This document shows positions 38,504 to 47,608 of a stretch of DNA of 64,000 nt, one piece after another (within the stretch, counting starts at the first letter, position 1; every line of letters starts with the position of its first letter). A program made the position numbers and the translations under genes. Below the pieces are notes generated by a model. It saw nothing but the letters and a program-made list of their open reading frames with translations, did not search any database and was not told the DNA's origin. The stretch comes from Streptomyces africanus (GTDB lineage: Bacteria; Actinomycetota; Actinomycetes; Streptomycetales; Streptomycetaceae): contig NZ_MUKA01000100.1 of NCBI RefSeq assembly GCF_002150735.1, positions 1-64,000 on the forward strand, written 5' to 3'.

Positions 38504-39448
38504 ATGGCCCTGACCATGAACGACCTCGACCGGTTCGAGGCAGCCAGGCCCCGCCTGGAGGCCATCGCCTACCGTCTCCTGGGTTCCGCGAGCGAGGCCG
38601 AGGACGCCGTGCAGGAGACCTTCCTGCGCTGGCAGGCCACCGACGTCGACCGCATCGAGGTCCCCGAGGCCTGGCTGACGAAGGTGCTCACCAACCTGTG
38701 CCTCAACCAGCTCACCTCGGCCCGCGCGCGCCGCGAGACCTACGTGGGCCAGTGGCTGCCCGAGCCGGTGCTCGCCGGGGACCCGATGCTGGGCCCGGCC
38801 GACACCGCCGAACAGCGCGAATCGGTCTCGTACGCGGTCCTCGCCCTGCTGGAGCGCCTCTCCCTCAACGAGCGGGCGGTGTACGTCCTGCGGGAGGCGT
38901 TCGACTACCCGCACCGGGAGATCGCCGAGATCCTCGACATCACCGAGGCCGCCAGTCAGCAGATCCTCCACCGCGCCAAGAAGCACGTCGCGGACGGCAG
39001 GGCCCGCACCGAGGTCGACGAGGCCGCCGCCCGGCGGATCGTCGACGAGTTCCTCGCGGCCGCCACCAGCGGCCGGACCGAGCCGCTCGTGCGGCTGCTC
39101 ACCCAGGACGCCATCGCGGTCGGCGACGGCGGCGGGAAGGTCCCGGCCCGCGCCAAGGCGTTCGAGGGTGCCCTCGCCGTCGCGAAGTTCATGCGGGGCC
39201 TGTTCAAGCCCGGCAAGGCCAAGCGCGACCTGGTCGGCGGCTCGCCCGACGTCTACGCCACGACCGCCAACGGCGGCCCCGCCCTCGTCGTGGTCCTCGA
39301 CGGCCGGGTCATCGGCGTCATGTGCCTGGAGATCACCGCCGAGGGCATCGCCGCGTTCCGCAACCAGGTCAACCCCGACAAGCTCGAACGCGCGACCAGG
39401 CGGTGGGCGGCCTCCGACCACGGCGATCCCCTGCTCACGGTCTTCTGA
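38504..39448 (+). CDS. ECF41-type RNA polymerase sigma factor with SnoaL-like C-terminus
   Basis: This protein of about 314 residues has a sigma region 2 (YRLLGSASEAEDAVQETFLRW), region 4 (LSLNERAVYVLREAFDYPHREIAEIL), and a long C-terminal SnoaL/NTF2-like domain (about 190-314) characteristic of ECF41. In that group the C-terminal domain both activates and restrains the sigma factor, replacing an anti-sigma protein. ATG at 38504 is chosen because a TAGGAT -10 lies 7 nt upstream; ATGs at 38498 and 38516 are alternatives. The oxidoreductase gene 106 bp downstream is the typical ECF41 partner (carboxymuconolactone decarboxylase, oxidoreductase or epimerase). Confidence 0.88.
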   Translation: MALTMNDLDRFEAARPRLEAIAYRLLGSASEAEDAVQETFLRWQATDVDRIEVPEAWLTKVLTNLCLNQLTSARARRETYVGQWLPEPVLAGDPMLGPADTAEQRESVSYAVLALLERLSLNERAVYVLREAFDYPHREIAEILDITEAASQQILHRAKKHVADGRARTEVDEAAARRIVDEFLAAATSGRTEPLVRLLTQDAIAVGDGGGKVPARAKAFEGALAVAKFMRGLFKPGKAKRDLVGGSPDVYATTANGGPALVVVLDGRVIGVMCLEITAEGIAAFRNQVNPDKLERATRRWAASDHGDPLLTVF

Positions 39449-39485
39449 CCCCGGCCGACCATGATGTGACGTGCTTCACACCTCC

Positions 39486-39498
39486 TTCCTGTCAGGAA
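39486..39498. promoter_or_regulatory. TTCCTG-N-CAGGAA palindrome upstream of the oxidoreductase
   Basis: The perfect 6-bp arms are centred on a T, 56 bp before the oxidoreductase start. It overlaps TGTCAGG, which resembles the ECF41 -35 element (TGTCACA), with CGGTT about 15 nt further. Both readings are tentative. Confidence 0.3.
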
Positions 39499-39553
39499 AC
39501 GGCGGGCTGCCCGGTTCAGGGGGCGAGTCCCGCTCAAAGACAGGAGTCCGGAA

Positions 39554-40765
39554 ATGCAGCACCGCATCGTCGTCCTCGGAGCCGGCTACGCCGGAGCCAT
39601 CGCCGCCGGCCGCCTCGCCAGGCGGCTGCACCGTGAAGACGTCGCCATCACCCTCGTCAACGCCGAGCCCGACTTCGTCGAGCGGGTCCGGATGCACCAG
39701 CTCGGGGCCGGCCAGGACCTCCGTCCCCGGCCCCTGGGCGAGATGTTCGCGGGCACCGGCGTCGCGCTGAAGATCGCGAAGGTCACCGGCGTCGACGTCG
39801 ACCGCAAGGCCGTGGCCGTCGTCGACGCGAGCGGCCCCGGCGAGCCGGAGGCCGGGGAGCTGGAGTACGACACCCTCGTGTATGCCCTCGGCAGCGGCTG
39901 GAACGACCAGGGCGTCCCCGGCGCCGCCGAGCACGCCCACCAGATCGCCGGCCGGCCCGGCGCACTGCGGCTGCGCGAGCGCCTGGCCCGCCTGGACGCC
40001 GGAACGTCCGTGGTCGTGGTCGGCGGCGGACTCACGGGCCTGGAGGCCGCGACCGAGATCGCCGAGGCCCGCCCGGACCTCGACGTCGCCCTCGCGGCGC
40101 GCGGCGAGCTCGGTGACTGGCTCTCGCCCAAGGGCCGCCGGCACCTGCGGAAGGTCTTCGACAAGCTCGGCATCACCGTCCACGAGCACGCCCTGGTGAC
40201 CGGTGTCGAGGCCGACCGGGTCGGTACCGCCGGCGGCGAGACGATCCCCGCCGCGGTCACCGTGTGGACCACCGGCTTCGCCGTCCACCCGATCGCGCGG
40301 GCCACCACCCTGGACGTCACCGACACCGGCCGGATCGTGGTCGACGGGACCATGCGCTCGGTCTCGCACCCGGACGTGTACGCCATCGGCGACGCGGCCC
40401 TGGCCATGGGCCCGGGCGACAAGCCGCTGCGGATGTCGTGCGCCTCCGGCACGCCCATGGCGTGGCAGGCGGCCGACGCCATCGCGGCCCGCCTGACCGG
40501 CGGGAAGCTCCCGAACGTGCCGCTGCGTTACTTCAACCAGTGCATCTCGCTGGGCCGCGGGGACGGCCTGATCCAGTACGTCACCGCCGACGACCGCTCC
40601 GTCCGCGCGGCCCTGACGGGCCGGCTCGCCGCCGTCTACAAGGAACTGGTCTGCAAGGGCGCGGTCTGGGGCGTCGCCAACCCGATGCTCGGCCTGCCGG
40701 CCCGCCGCCGTCACGTCGTGCGGCAGCCGGCCCGGGCGGGCTCGCCGGTCGGCACGGCGGCCTGA
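39554..40765 (+). CDS. FAD/NAD(P)-dependent oxidoreductase (NDH-2-like)
   Basis: This 403-residue flavoprotein has an N-terminal FAD-binding Rossmann motif VVLGAGYAGAIAAGRLA, a second NAD(P)-binding motif VVVVGGGLTGLEAATEIAE (about 154-172), and the FAD-ribityl motif VYAIGDAALAMG (about 274-285). The pattern fits pyridine nucleotide-disulfide/NDH-2-type oxidoreductases, but no membrane-anchoring C-terminal helix is obvious, so it may be soluble. It sits after the ECF41 sigma gene and is the likely target of that factor. Confidence 0.85.
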   Translation: MQHRIVVLGAGYAGAIAAGRLARRLHREDVAITLVNAEPDFVERVRMHQLGAGQDLRPRPLGEMFAGTGVALKIAKVTGVDVDRKAVAVVDASGPGEPEAGELEYDTLVYALGSGWNDQGVPGAAEHAHQIAGRPGALRLRERLARLDAGTSVVVVGGGLTGLEAATEIAEARPDLDVALAARGELGDWLSPKGRRHLRKVFDKLGITVHEHALVTGVEADRVGTAGGETIPAAVTVWTTGFAVHPIARATTLDVTDTGRIVVDGTMRSVSHPDVYAIGDAALAMGPGDKPLRMSCASGTPMAWQAADAIAARLTGGKLPNVPLRYFNQCISLGRGDGLIQYVTADDRSVRAALTGRLAAVYKELVCKGAVWGVANPMLGLPARRRHVVRQPARAGSPVGTAA

Positions 40766-40842
40766 CGGCGCGGCGACGTCGTACGCCACGCTCGGGGTGT
40801 CGTGTTCGTTCCCCGCGGCCACGGGCTGACGAGGCGGTTTCC

Positions 40843-42066
40843 TCAGCCGCGCATCCCGAACAGGAAACGCGTCACCCGCGTCCTGCGCACCAGCAGCTCG
40901 TACGCCGCGAGCGTCAGGGCGAGGGAGATCGTCACCAGCACCACGTACTCGACCGGAATCGGCGCCGCCCAGCCCACCACGAAGTAGGCGACGGCGACGA
41001 CGATCGGCTGGTGGAGGACGTACAGCGGAAGGACGGCGGCGGCGAGGTACCCGTACACGCGCTGACGCCTCGTCGGAGGAGTCGGAGCCGCCGGGGGCCG
41101 GGGCCCCTGGCGTGGCTGTCGGCGGGGGCGGTCGAGGAGGCCCGGGATGGCGACCACCAGGCACCAGCCCGCCGCCCCGAACAGGGCCCGGGAGGCGACG
41201 GCCAGGGGGGTCGCCTCCGTGAAGGGGTCGTCGGCCGTGGTGAAGCCCGGGGCGGCAGCCGTGAAAAGGAGGGCGCCGAGGCAGGCCGCGGAGCGTGCGT
41301 CACGGCGCATGACGGTGCGGAAGCGAGGGTCGGTGGCGAGAGTGAAGCCGGCGGCGAAGAAGAGGAGGTACGACCAGCGGTGCCAGCCCGCGTAGTCCTC
41401 CTCCATGCCGGCGAAGGCGCAGATCGCGGCGAAGGCGAGGGCCGGGAGCAGTACGACGCCGCGCCGGCGCAGGGTCACGGCCGCCACGCGGTCGGCGAGC
41501 CGGCGGAAGGGCTCGTGGGGCAGGAAACGGTGGAGGGGCGCCAGCATCAGGGAGAACGTCAGCAGCAGTACGACGAACCAGAGATGACCGGTCTCGAAGT
41601 GCTCCCCCTGGACGAGGAAGGGCAGTTCGTCGAACTCCACGTGCACGTCGAAGAAGCGGGGCAGGAAGTGGAGGTACGACTCGTCGTAGTCCGGGTCGGA
41701 CGAGCGCAGCCGCAGCCACTGCGGGAGGGGGTTCAGCAGGAGGGTCCCGAGGAGCAGCGGGATGCCCAGCCGAAGCAGGCGCTCTGCGGCGAAGGTGCCC
41801 GCGCCACGGCGTTGCAGCGAGTGCCGGGCACCCAGGCCGGAGATCAGGAACAGCAGCGGCATCGCCCAGACGACCCCGAATCCGGCGATGACGGTGATGA
41901 CTTCGGTGGTCTCGGCGTTCCTGACGTAGAAGTCGCCCTCGGTCGCGAACACCAGCGCCGAGTGGAAGAAGACCAGCCCGATGACCACCACCATCCGCAT
42001 TACGTCCAGCTCCGGACGCCGCCCCTGCGGTAACCCCGCCTGTGGTGACTCCGTACGCGTCGCCAT
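40843..42066 (-). CDS. Acyltransferase-3 family membrane protein
   Basis: This 407-residue integral membrane protein has about ten hydrophobic segments. The N-terminal LDVMRMVVVIGLVFFHSALVF carries the early His that marks acyltransferase-3 proteins, which O-acetylate or acylate sugars, lipids or antibiotics. RPELDVMR is the usual Arg-containing start. ATG at 42066 is chosen because GGGGGAGGG lies just upstream. There is no operon partner; the acceptor is unknown. Confidence 0.82.
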   Translation of the reverse strand: MATRTESPQAGLPQGRRPELDVMRMVVVIGLVFFHSALVFATEGDFYVRNAETTEVITVIAGFGVVWAMPLLFLISGLGARHSLQRRGAGTFAAERLLRLGIPLLLGTLLLNPLPQWLRLRSSDPDYDESYLHFLPRFFDVHVEFDELPFLVQGEHFETGHLWFVVLLLTFSLMLAPLHRFLPHEPFRRLADRVAAVTLRRRGVVLLPALAFAAICAFAGMEEDYAGWHRWSYLLFFAAGFTLATDPRFRTVMRRDARSAACLGALLFTAAAPGFTTADDPFTEATPLAVASRALFGAAGWCLVVAIPGLLDRPRRQPRQGPRPPAAPTPPTRRQRVYGYLAAAVLPLYVLHQPIVVAVAYFVVGWAAPIPVEYVVLVTISLALTLAAYELLVRRTRVTRFLFGMRG

Positions 42067-42185
42067 GCCGCGCCCTCCCCCGATTCGCGTGCGTTCCCAC
42101 AGTGTTGGGCGGCCGGCCGTCGAGGGCCATACCCGCGGCCGAAGACGTGGTGCGACTCGGCGCGAGCGCCATCCGTCCGGGGTGC

Positions 42186-42660
42186 TCACGCTGCGGTCAA
42201 CTGTTCGACGGCATCCCAGAGTTCGCCGTCGCGCCGCGGGTCGCAGGACTCCTCGGACCAGGGGTCCACACGGTTGCGGTCGGCGCAGGAGCCGGCCGGC
42301 GCCCCGGTCGTGCCCAGGACGACGTCGGCGAGGCAGCGGCCCGCGGCGTTGCGGCCGGTGGCGAACGGGGTGAGGGCCATCAGCGGCAGGATGCGCCGCA
42401 TGGCGAAGCGGGAGACGGGGCCGGCGTTGCGGGCGAGGCCGGTGCCGGGGACTTCCAGGCCCCGCCGTGCACCATGCCCAGGTTGTGCCTGAAGTCGCCG
42501 AAGTGCGTGTCGCCGGCGGTGATCACGATCCGGGCGGTGGCGGCGGTTCCACGGGCGACCACGTGGAGGTGTGTGTCCGGCGACCGGCGCAGGATGTGCC
42601 CCACGGCGACGCGAACGATCCCACGGCGCTCGCGCCCGTCATCACGATGGTGCGCCGCAC
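42186..42660 (-). pseudogene. Decayed short-chain dehydrogenase/reductase
   Basis: Fragments of one SDR occur in order on this strand but in different frames. A start at GTG 42660 reads RRTIVMTGASA (glycine-rich cofactor loop), then another frame gives VAVGHILRRSPDTHLHVVARG. Next is VITAGDTHFGDFRHNLGMV, and finally RILPLMALTPFATGRNAAGR running to LWDAVEQLTAA at 42186. The middle, including the YxxxK catalytic motif, is missing. Frameshifts and at least one internal deletion make it inactive. It lies next to two intact but different SDR genes on the other strand. Confidence 0.7.
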
Positions 42661-42991
42661 GTTCTCCGGTCAGCCGTGAGTGCCCCGGCGGTGCCCCGGC
42701 TCGGGCGCCTCGCTCCACGCTCGCCGGGTGCGCCGCCGCCGGCCAGCGACGTCCCCGTCACCAGGACTGGCAGTACCCAGGCCTTTGCCGGCGCCGCGCG
42801 GCGAGAACGACCGTTCCGGCTGGTCGTCCGCTCGCGGCCTTTCCCGTGCCGCACCCCACGTTTCCCGGATCCTTCCCGAATCACCGGACGCGACCACTTG
42901 CCCTCGACCGACGATGCCCGTATGGTCGTACGAACGTAAGACATACGAACGTAAGACTTATGGATGTATGCCAATACCAAGGGAGACCGTG
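42661..42991. other. Intergenic region upstream of the first SDR
   Basis: Apart from the two TACG-N2-CGTA operator candidates and the ribosome binding site of the SDR gene, I see nothing supported in these 331 bp. Open frames here do not have coding-like third positions. Confidence 0.5.
42929..42953. promoter_or_regulatory. Two TACGAACGTA operator sites upstream of SDR 1
   Basis: Two copies of TACG-AA-CGTA lie at 42929-42938 and 42944-42953, both followed by AGAC and spaced 15 bp apart. The same TACG-N2-CGTA palindrome appears upstream of the second SDR (43879-43888). The likely binder is the TetR protein encoded downstream at 44845. Confidence 0.6.
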
Positions 42992-43807
42992 ATGGCGACA
43001 ACTCAGCCGGTGGCACTCGTGACGGGTGCCTCCACCGGTATCGGAAAGGCGGCCGCCCTCGCGCTCGCCGCAGCGGGGTTCGAGACGGTGGGAACGAGCC
43101 GGAAGACGTCGGGAGCCGACCGGCGCGACGGCGTGACGTTCCTCGCCCTCGACGTGGGCAGTGACGATTCGGTCGCTGCCGCGGTCGAGCAGGTGATCGA
43201 GCGGTTCGGGCGGATCGACGTCCTGGTCAACAACGCGGGCATCGGCTCCTCGGGCGCCGCCGAGGAAAACTCTCTCGCGCAGGCCCAGCGCCTCTTCAAC
43301 ATCAACGTCTTCGGTGTGATGCGCATGACCAAGGCCGTTCTCCCGCACATGCGCGCCCAGGGAAGCGGGCGCATCATCAACATCTCGTCCGTCCTCGGGT
43401 TCCTCCCCGCGCCCTACATGGCCACCTACTCGGCGTCCAAGCATGCGCTGGAGGGGTACACCGAGTCCCTGGACCACGAGATCCGCGAACACGGGGTCCG
43501 GGCCCTGATCGTCCAGCCGGGCGGTACCAAATCCTCGTTCGAGGCGAACACCGTCGAGCCCGACATGCCCATGCAGATCTACGCGGAGCAGCGGCGCATC
43601 GCCGACAAGCTGGCGTTGGCGGTCAACGAGGGCGGCGACGACCCCGCCACCGTCGCGAAGGCGATCGTCGCGGCCGCCACCGACTCCAAGCCGAAGGTGC
43701 GGTACACCGCCGGCCGGAGCGCCCGGCTCCTCAGCGCGGCGCACCGAATCCTTCCCGCCGGGGTCTTCGACGGACAGGTCCGCAAGACCAACAAGCTCGC
43801 CGGCTGA
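42992..43807 (+). CDS. Short-chain dehydrogenase/reductase 1
   Basis: This protein of about 271 residues is a classical SDR: cofactor motif LVTGASTGIGKAA, the NNAG motif VLVNNAGIG, catalytic Ser in INISSVLG, and YxxxK in YSASKHALEG. The nucleotide preference is unclear. ATG at 42992 follows AAGGGAG. It is about as long as the second SDR 104 bp downstream, and the two share many segments (for example VLPHMR and GGDDPATVAK), so they are tandem paralogues. Both promoters have the same operator. Confidence 0.88.
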   Translation: MATTQPVALVTGASTGIGKAAALALAAAGFETVGTSRKTSGADRRDGVTFLALDVGSDDSVAAAVEQVIERFGRIDVLVNNAGIGSSGAAEENSLAQAQRLFNINVFGVMRMTKAVLPHMRAQGSGRIINISSVLGFLPAPYMATYSASKHALEGYTESLDHEIREHGVRALIVQPGGTKSSFEANTVEPDMPMQIYAEQRRIADKLALAVNEGGDDPATVAKAIVAAATDSKPKVRYTAGRSARLLSAAHRILPAGVFDGQVRKTNKLAG

Positions 43808-43878
43808 GCTCTGCAGACGATGAACCGGGTCGGGGGTTCCCGTCGCCCCAGCCACATTTCCCGACCTCACGCAAGACA

Positions 43879-43888
43879 TACGGACGTA
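43879..43888. promoter_or_regulatory. TACGGACGTA operator site upstream of SDR 2
   Basis: TACG-GA-CGTA is preceded by AAGACA, as in one upstream site before SDR 1, and ends 22 bp before the ATG of SDR 2. Confidence 0.55.
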
Positions 43889-43910
43889 CTTCAAAACCAA
43901 GGAGACCGTG

Positions 43911-44726
43911 ATGGCGACAATTCGACCGGTGGCGCTCGTGACAGGTGCCTCATCGGGGGTCGGCAAGGAGACGGCCCGCGCCTTCGCCGCGGCGGGCTTC
44001 GAGGTGATCGGAACCGCCCGCAACACCGCGCGGGTCACCGCCCCCGCCGGGGTGACCTACCTCGACCTCGACGTGACCAGCGACGAATCGGTCGCCTCCG
44101 TGGTCAAGCAGGTGATCGACCGGTTCGGGCGCATCGACGTCCTGGTCAACAACGCCGGCGTCGGCGCCAACGGCGCCGCCGAGGAGTTCTCCGTCGCCCG
44201 CACCCAGGAGGTCTTCGACGTCAACGTCTACGGCATCATGCGGATGACCAAGGCGGTCCTGCCGCACATGCGCACGCAACGGAGCGGACGCGTCATCAAC
44301 GTCTCCTCCCTCAGCGGGTTCGTCCCCAGCCCGTTCATGGCCATCTACACCTCGACCAAGCACGCGGTCGAGGGCTACTCCGGGTCGCTGGACCACGAGG
44401 TCCGCGAGCACGGTGTGCGGATCCTGCTCGTCGAGCCCGGCCCGATCAACACCCCGTTCGGGGACCACAGCGTGCAGGGCGACACCCCCTTGCCGCTCTA
44501 CGCGTCGGGACGGCGCACCTTCGACGAGGTACTGGCGAAGAACACCAGCGGCGGCGACGATCCCGCCACCGTCGCCAAGGTCATCGTCGCGGCGGCCACC
44601 GACCGCAACCCGAAACTGCGGCGCACCGCCGGCAGGACGGCCGCCGGCATCAGCGTGTTCCACCGCGTCCTTCCGGCCCGGATCTTCGACCGCATCGTCC
44701 GCAGGTTCAACCGGATGCCGAACTGA
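43911..44726 (+). CDS. Short-chain dehydrogenase/reductase 2
   Basis: This 271-residue classical SDR has LVTGASSGVGKETA, VLVNNAGVG, Ser in INVSSLSG and YTSTKHAVEG (YxxxK). It is a tandem paralogue of the preceding gene with the same leader (AAGGAGACCGTG then ATG). The ATG at 43911 is preferred over the GTG directly before it. The TetR gene starts 118 bp downstream and is probably co-transcribed. Confidence 0.88.
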   Translation: MATIRPVALVTGASSGVGKETARAFAAAGFEVIGTARNTARVTAPAGVTYLDLDVTSDESVASVVKQVIDRFGRIDVLVNNAGVGANGAAEEFSVARTQEVFDVNVYGIMRMTKAVLPHMRTQRSGRVINVSSLSGFVPSPFMAIYTSTKHAVEGYSGSLDHEVREHGVRILLVEPGPINTPFGDHSVQGDTPLPLYASGRRTFDEVLAKNTSGGDDPATVAKVIVAAATDRNPKLRRTAGRTAAGISVFHRVLPARIFDRIVRRFNRMPN

Positions 44727-44844
44727 CGCCCACGAGGTGATCGCGGAAGCGATGAAGGCCGGCGACGACCTCGCCGTCGTCGCCAAAACTGCGCTGGACC
44801 AGCGGCAGCCGGGCGCGAGCCCCGGCTTCCAGGAGGAACACATC

Positions 44845-45432
44845 GTGCGGTACCCGAAAGAACACAAGCAGGAGACACGGCAGCGGATCATCACGGCGGC
44901 CGGCCGCCGGCTCAAGCAGGACGGCATCGACGGCTCGGGAGTCGCCACGCTCATGAAGGACGCGGGCCTGACAGGCGGCACCTTCTACGCCTACTTCGAC
45001 TCCAAGGACCACCTCGTCGCCACCGCGGTCGCCGACCAGATGCGCGCACAGCACGCGAACATCGTCGCGCAGGCGGCGCCCGGCCGTGCCGGACTCGAAC
45101 AGATCGTGCGCTGGTACTTCTCCCCCGAGCAGCGCGACAACATAGAGGACGGCTGCCCCAATGCCGCGCTGCTCGACGAGATCGCACGCTCCACGGATCC
45201 CACCAGGCAGGCCTACACCAACGGCGCGCTGGTCCTCATCGACGGCTTCGCCGCCCGCATGGCACCCCACGATCCGCCGTCGGCGCGTCTGAAGGCGCTT
45301 GGCCTCCTCGGCATGATGGCCGGGACACTGCAGCTCTCCCGTGCCCTGACCGACCGGCAGCTCGCCGACCAACTGCTCGAACAGGGCATCCGCAACGCCC
45401 TCGCACTGCTGGATGCCGAGCAGCACAACTGA
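44845..45432 (+). CDS. TetR-family regulator of the SDR pair
   Basis: This 195-residue regulator has an N-terminal helix-turn-helix (ETRQRIITAAGRRLKQDG then GSGVATLMKDAGLTGGTFYAYFDSKDHL) followed by a ligand-binding domain. GTG at 44845 has AGGAGG 8 nt upstream. It lies downstream of two SDR genes whose promoters carry TACG-N2-CGTA palindromes, so autoregulated repression of an SDR detoxification unit is inferred. It resembles the TetR group with a C-terminal domain containing DGCPNAALLDEI. Confidence 0.88.
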   Translation: MRYPKEHKQETRQRIITAAGRRLKQDGIDGSGVATLMKDAGLTGGTFYAYFDSKDHLVATAVADQMRAQHANIVAQAAPGRAGLEQIVRWYFSPEQRDNIEDGCPNAALLDEIARSTDPTRQAYTNGALVLIDGFAARMAPHDPPSARLKALGLLGMMAGTLQLSRALTDRQLADQLLEQGIRNALALLDAEQHN

Positions 45433-45436
45433 GAGG

Positions 45437-45462
45437 CGCGGGGAAACTGGACCTTCTCCGCG
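45437..45462. terminator. Bidirectional terminator between TetR and ABC genes
   Basis: CGCGGGGAA pairs with TTCTCCGCG (one G-U pair) around an 8-nt loop, filling the short gap between convergent genes. Confidence 0.6.
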
Positions 45463-47352
45463 TCACCGGTCCTTGGACAGGGAGACGAGTTCCGCGAAGA
45501 GTCCGCCGGCGTTCGCCAGGTCCTCGTACGTGCCCTGTTCGATGACGCGGCCCTGGTCCATGACGAGGATGCGGTCGGCGAGCTTCGTGTTCTCCAGCTG
45601 GTGGGTGACGACGATCGTGATGCGCTCGGCGGCGATCCGCTTGATCTCCAGGAAGATGGCGTGCTCCCCGCGGGCGTCCATCTGCGAGGTCGGTTCGTCC
45701 AGGATGAGGAGCGGGGTCTGCCGGTAGAGCGCCCGGCCGCACGCGAGGCGCTGCCACTGCCCGCCGGACAACTCCGCGCCGCCCCACAGCTCTTTGGCGA
45801 GGAGGGTGTCGAGCTGCCGGGGCAGTTTCTCGATCGCCTCGCGCATGCCGACGGCGTCGACGACGTTCCACACCGGTCCGTCGTCGCTCGTCCGGGGCTG
45901 GCCGAGGGTGATGTTCTCGCGGGCGCGCAGGGGCCAGGCGGCGAAGTTCTGCGGGACGAGCGCGGTGCGTTTCCACACGGCGTCGGGGTCCGCCTGGGCG
46001 AGGTCGACGCCGTCCCACAGGACGCGGCCCTTGTCGGCGAGGAGGACGCCGGTGATGAGTCTGGTCAGGGTCGACTTGCCCGAGCCGTTCTCGCCGACGA
46101 CGGCCAGGATCTCGCCGCGCCGCAGGGTGAGCGAGACTCCCGCGACGGCGGGCTCCTCCTTGCCCGGGTACTGGTAGACGACCTCGTCGAGGCGGATCCG
46201 GTCCACGCGTTCGGGGACCGCCAGGTCCCCGCGCCTGGGCGCGCGTTCCGTCGCCATGTCGAGGAAGGACCGCATGTCGGCGAGGTAGAGCGAGGTGTGG
46301 AACATCGCGGCGCCGTGGATGACGAACTGGGAGAGCGCGGCCAGCGTGGTCTGGACGGCGACCACGGCGGTGGCCGCGACGGGCAGGGCGATGCGGCCGC
46401 CGGCGGCCAGCCAGGCGAGCGTGGCCCAGGTGCACAGCAGGAAGATCCCGCCGAGGGCGCTGGTGCCGAGGGTGATGCGCAGCATGCGCGGGGCTGCGGT
46501 CAGGGTGCGCCGGTCGATGCGGTCGGACAGGGCGCGGTACCAGTAGGTGAGGTAGCCGGTCATGCCGTTGGCGCGGACCTCGTCGCCGAACCGGGAGTAG
46601 GTGGCCCACCAGCGCATCATGGACCGCACGTTGCGGTCGCCGAGGTTGAGGTAGTGGGTCTCGTAGTCGACGCGTGCCGACAGGACGGCTCCGGCGCCGG
46701 CCGGGAGGACGGCCAGCAGGAGCAGGGGCAGCAGCAGCGGGTGCAGAGTCGTGACGACCCCGCTCGCGGCGATCATGCGAATGAGGGCGGACATGAACCG
46801 CTGGGCGTCCTGCACCATCAGCCGGGTCCGGGTGACGCCGATCTCGGCGGCCTCCTGGCGGTCGGCGAATCCGTCCTCGCCGTAGGCGCTCGACTCCACG
46901 CGGCACACGGCGGTCACGAGCGCGATGTCCGCTTCGGTCGTCAGCAGCGGGGTGATCCGTCCGTCGGCGTACGAGGACAGCGCGCCGCTGATCCGTCCGA
47001 GGGCCGCGGCCGTCGTGACGACGATCAGGGCGGGCAGCGCGGCGTGCAGGCGTTCGGACACGGTTCCGGCGCCGAGGATGTGGGCCATCGCCCGTGCGGT
47101 GAACGCGAGGACGACGGCGGCCGCGCCGCCGGTCAGCGCCTGGCAGGCGAGAAGCAGTACGACGCCGGTCCTGTCGACGGCCCACGCCATCCGGGCCGTG
47201 TGCCCGAGCACGGCGGGCAGGCGGCGGCACATCGCGGCGAAGCCGGCGTCCGCGAGCGGGTTCTTGCCGAACTTGCCCTCGAAGGTGATGGCGGCCGGGG
47301 GTGGAGGGGGCGGCGTCTGCGCGTTGCCGGACGAGGTGTCAGTCACGGTCAC
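45463..47352 (-). CDS. ABC exporter, fused membrane and ATPase domains
   Basis: This half-transporter of about 629 residues has a Pro-rich N-terminus (TPPPPPPAAITFEGKFG), a six-helix membrane domain (about 50-340) and an ATPase with Walker A VVGENGSGKSTL, signature ELSGGQWQRLA, Walker B LLILDEPTS and H-loop VVTHQ. Such proteins export lipids, peptides or drugs as homodimers. GTG at 47352 is preferred since GAGGAG lies 8 nt upstream, whereas the ATG at 47358 is too close to that site. No neighbouring gene hints at its substrate; it is about 12 kb from the thiopeptide cluster. Confidence 0.85.
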   Translation of the reverse strand: MTVTDTSSGNAQTPPPPPPAAITFEGKFGKNPLADAGFAAMCRRLPAVLGHTARMAWAVDRTGVVLLLACQALTGGAAAVVLAFTARAMAHILGAGTVSERLHAALPALIVVTTAAALGRISGALSSYADGRITPLLTTEADIALVTAVCRVESSAYGEDGFADRQEAAEIGVTRTRLMVQDAQRFMSALIRMIAASGVVTTLHPLLLPLLLLAVLPAGAGAVLSARVDYETHYLNLGDRNVRSMMRWWATYSRFGDEVRANGMTGYLTYWYRALSDRIDRRTLTAAPRMLRITLGTSALGGIFLLCTWATLAWLAAGGRIALPVAATAVVAVQTTLAALSQFVIHGAAMFHTSLYLADMRSFLDMATERAPRRGDLAVPERVDRIRLDEVVYQYPGKEEPAVAGVSLTLRRGEILAVVGENGSGKSTLTRLITGVLLADKGRVLWDGVDLAQADPDAVWKRTALVPQNFAAWPLRARENITLGQPRTSDDGPVWNVVDAVGMREAIEKLPRQLDTLLAKELWGGAELSGGQWQRLACGRALYRQTPLLILDEPTSQMDARGEHAIFLEIKRIAAERITIVVTHQLENTKLADRILVMDQGRVIEQGTYEDLANAGGLFAELVSLSKDR

Positions 47353-47608
47353 CTGCATCGCTCCTCGGGTCGTGCCGCGCCCGGACGGCTCGGCGGTGCA
47401 CGGCATAACGACGCGGCGCGGGAATCGAACGCGATCGATTCCGGACGGGTGTGCCCCCCAGTCGCGGCAAGGGCTCGAACGGATGGACGCGGTACTCAGG
47501 CCGCCCCCGGGCGGCCCGAGTTGGCCGAAACGCCGAGTCCTGAAACCAGCGTGACGGATGGGGTTCGCAAGCCTTCAGCGAGAAGCCGGTGCCGGTGCCG
47601 GCCGGGGG

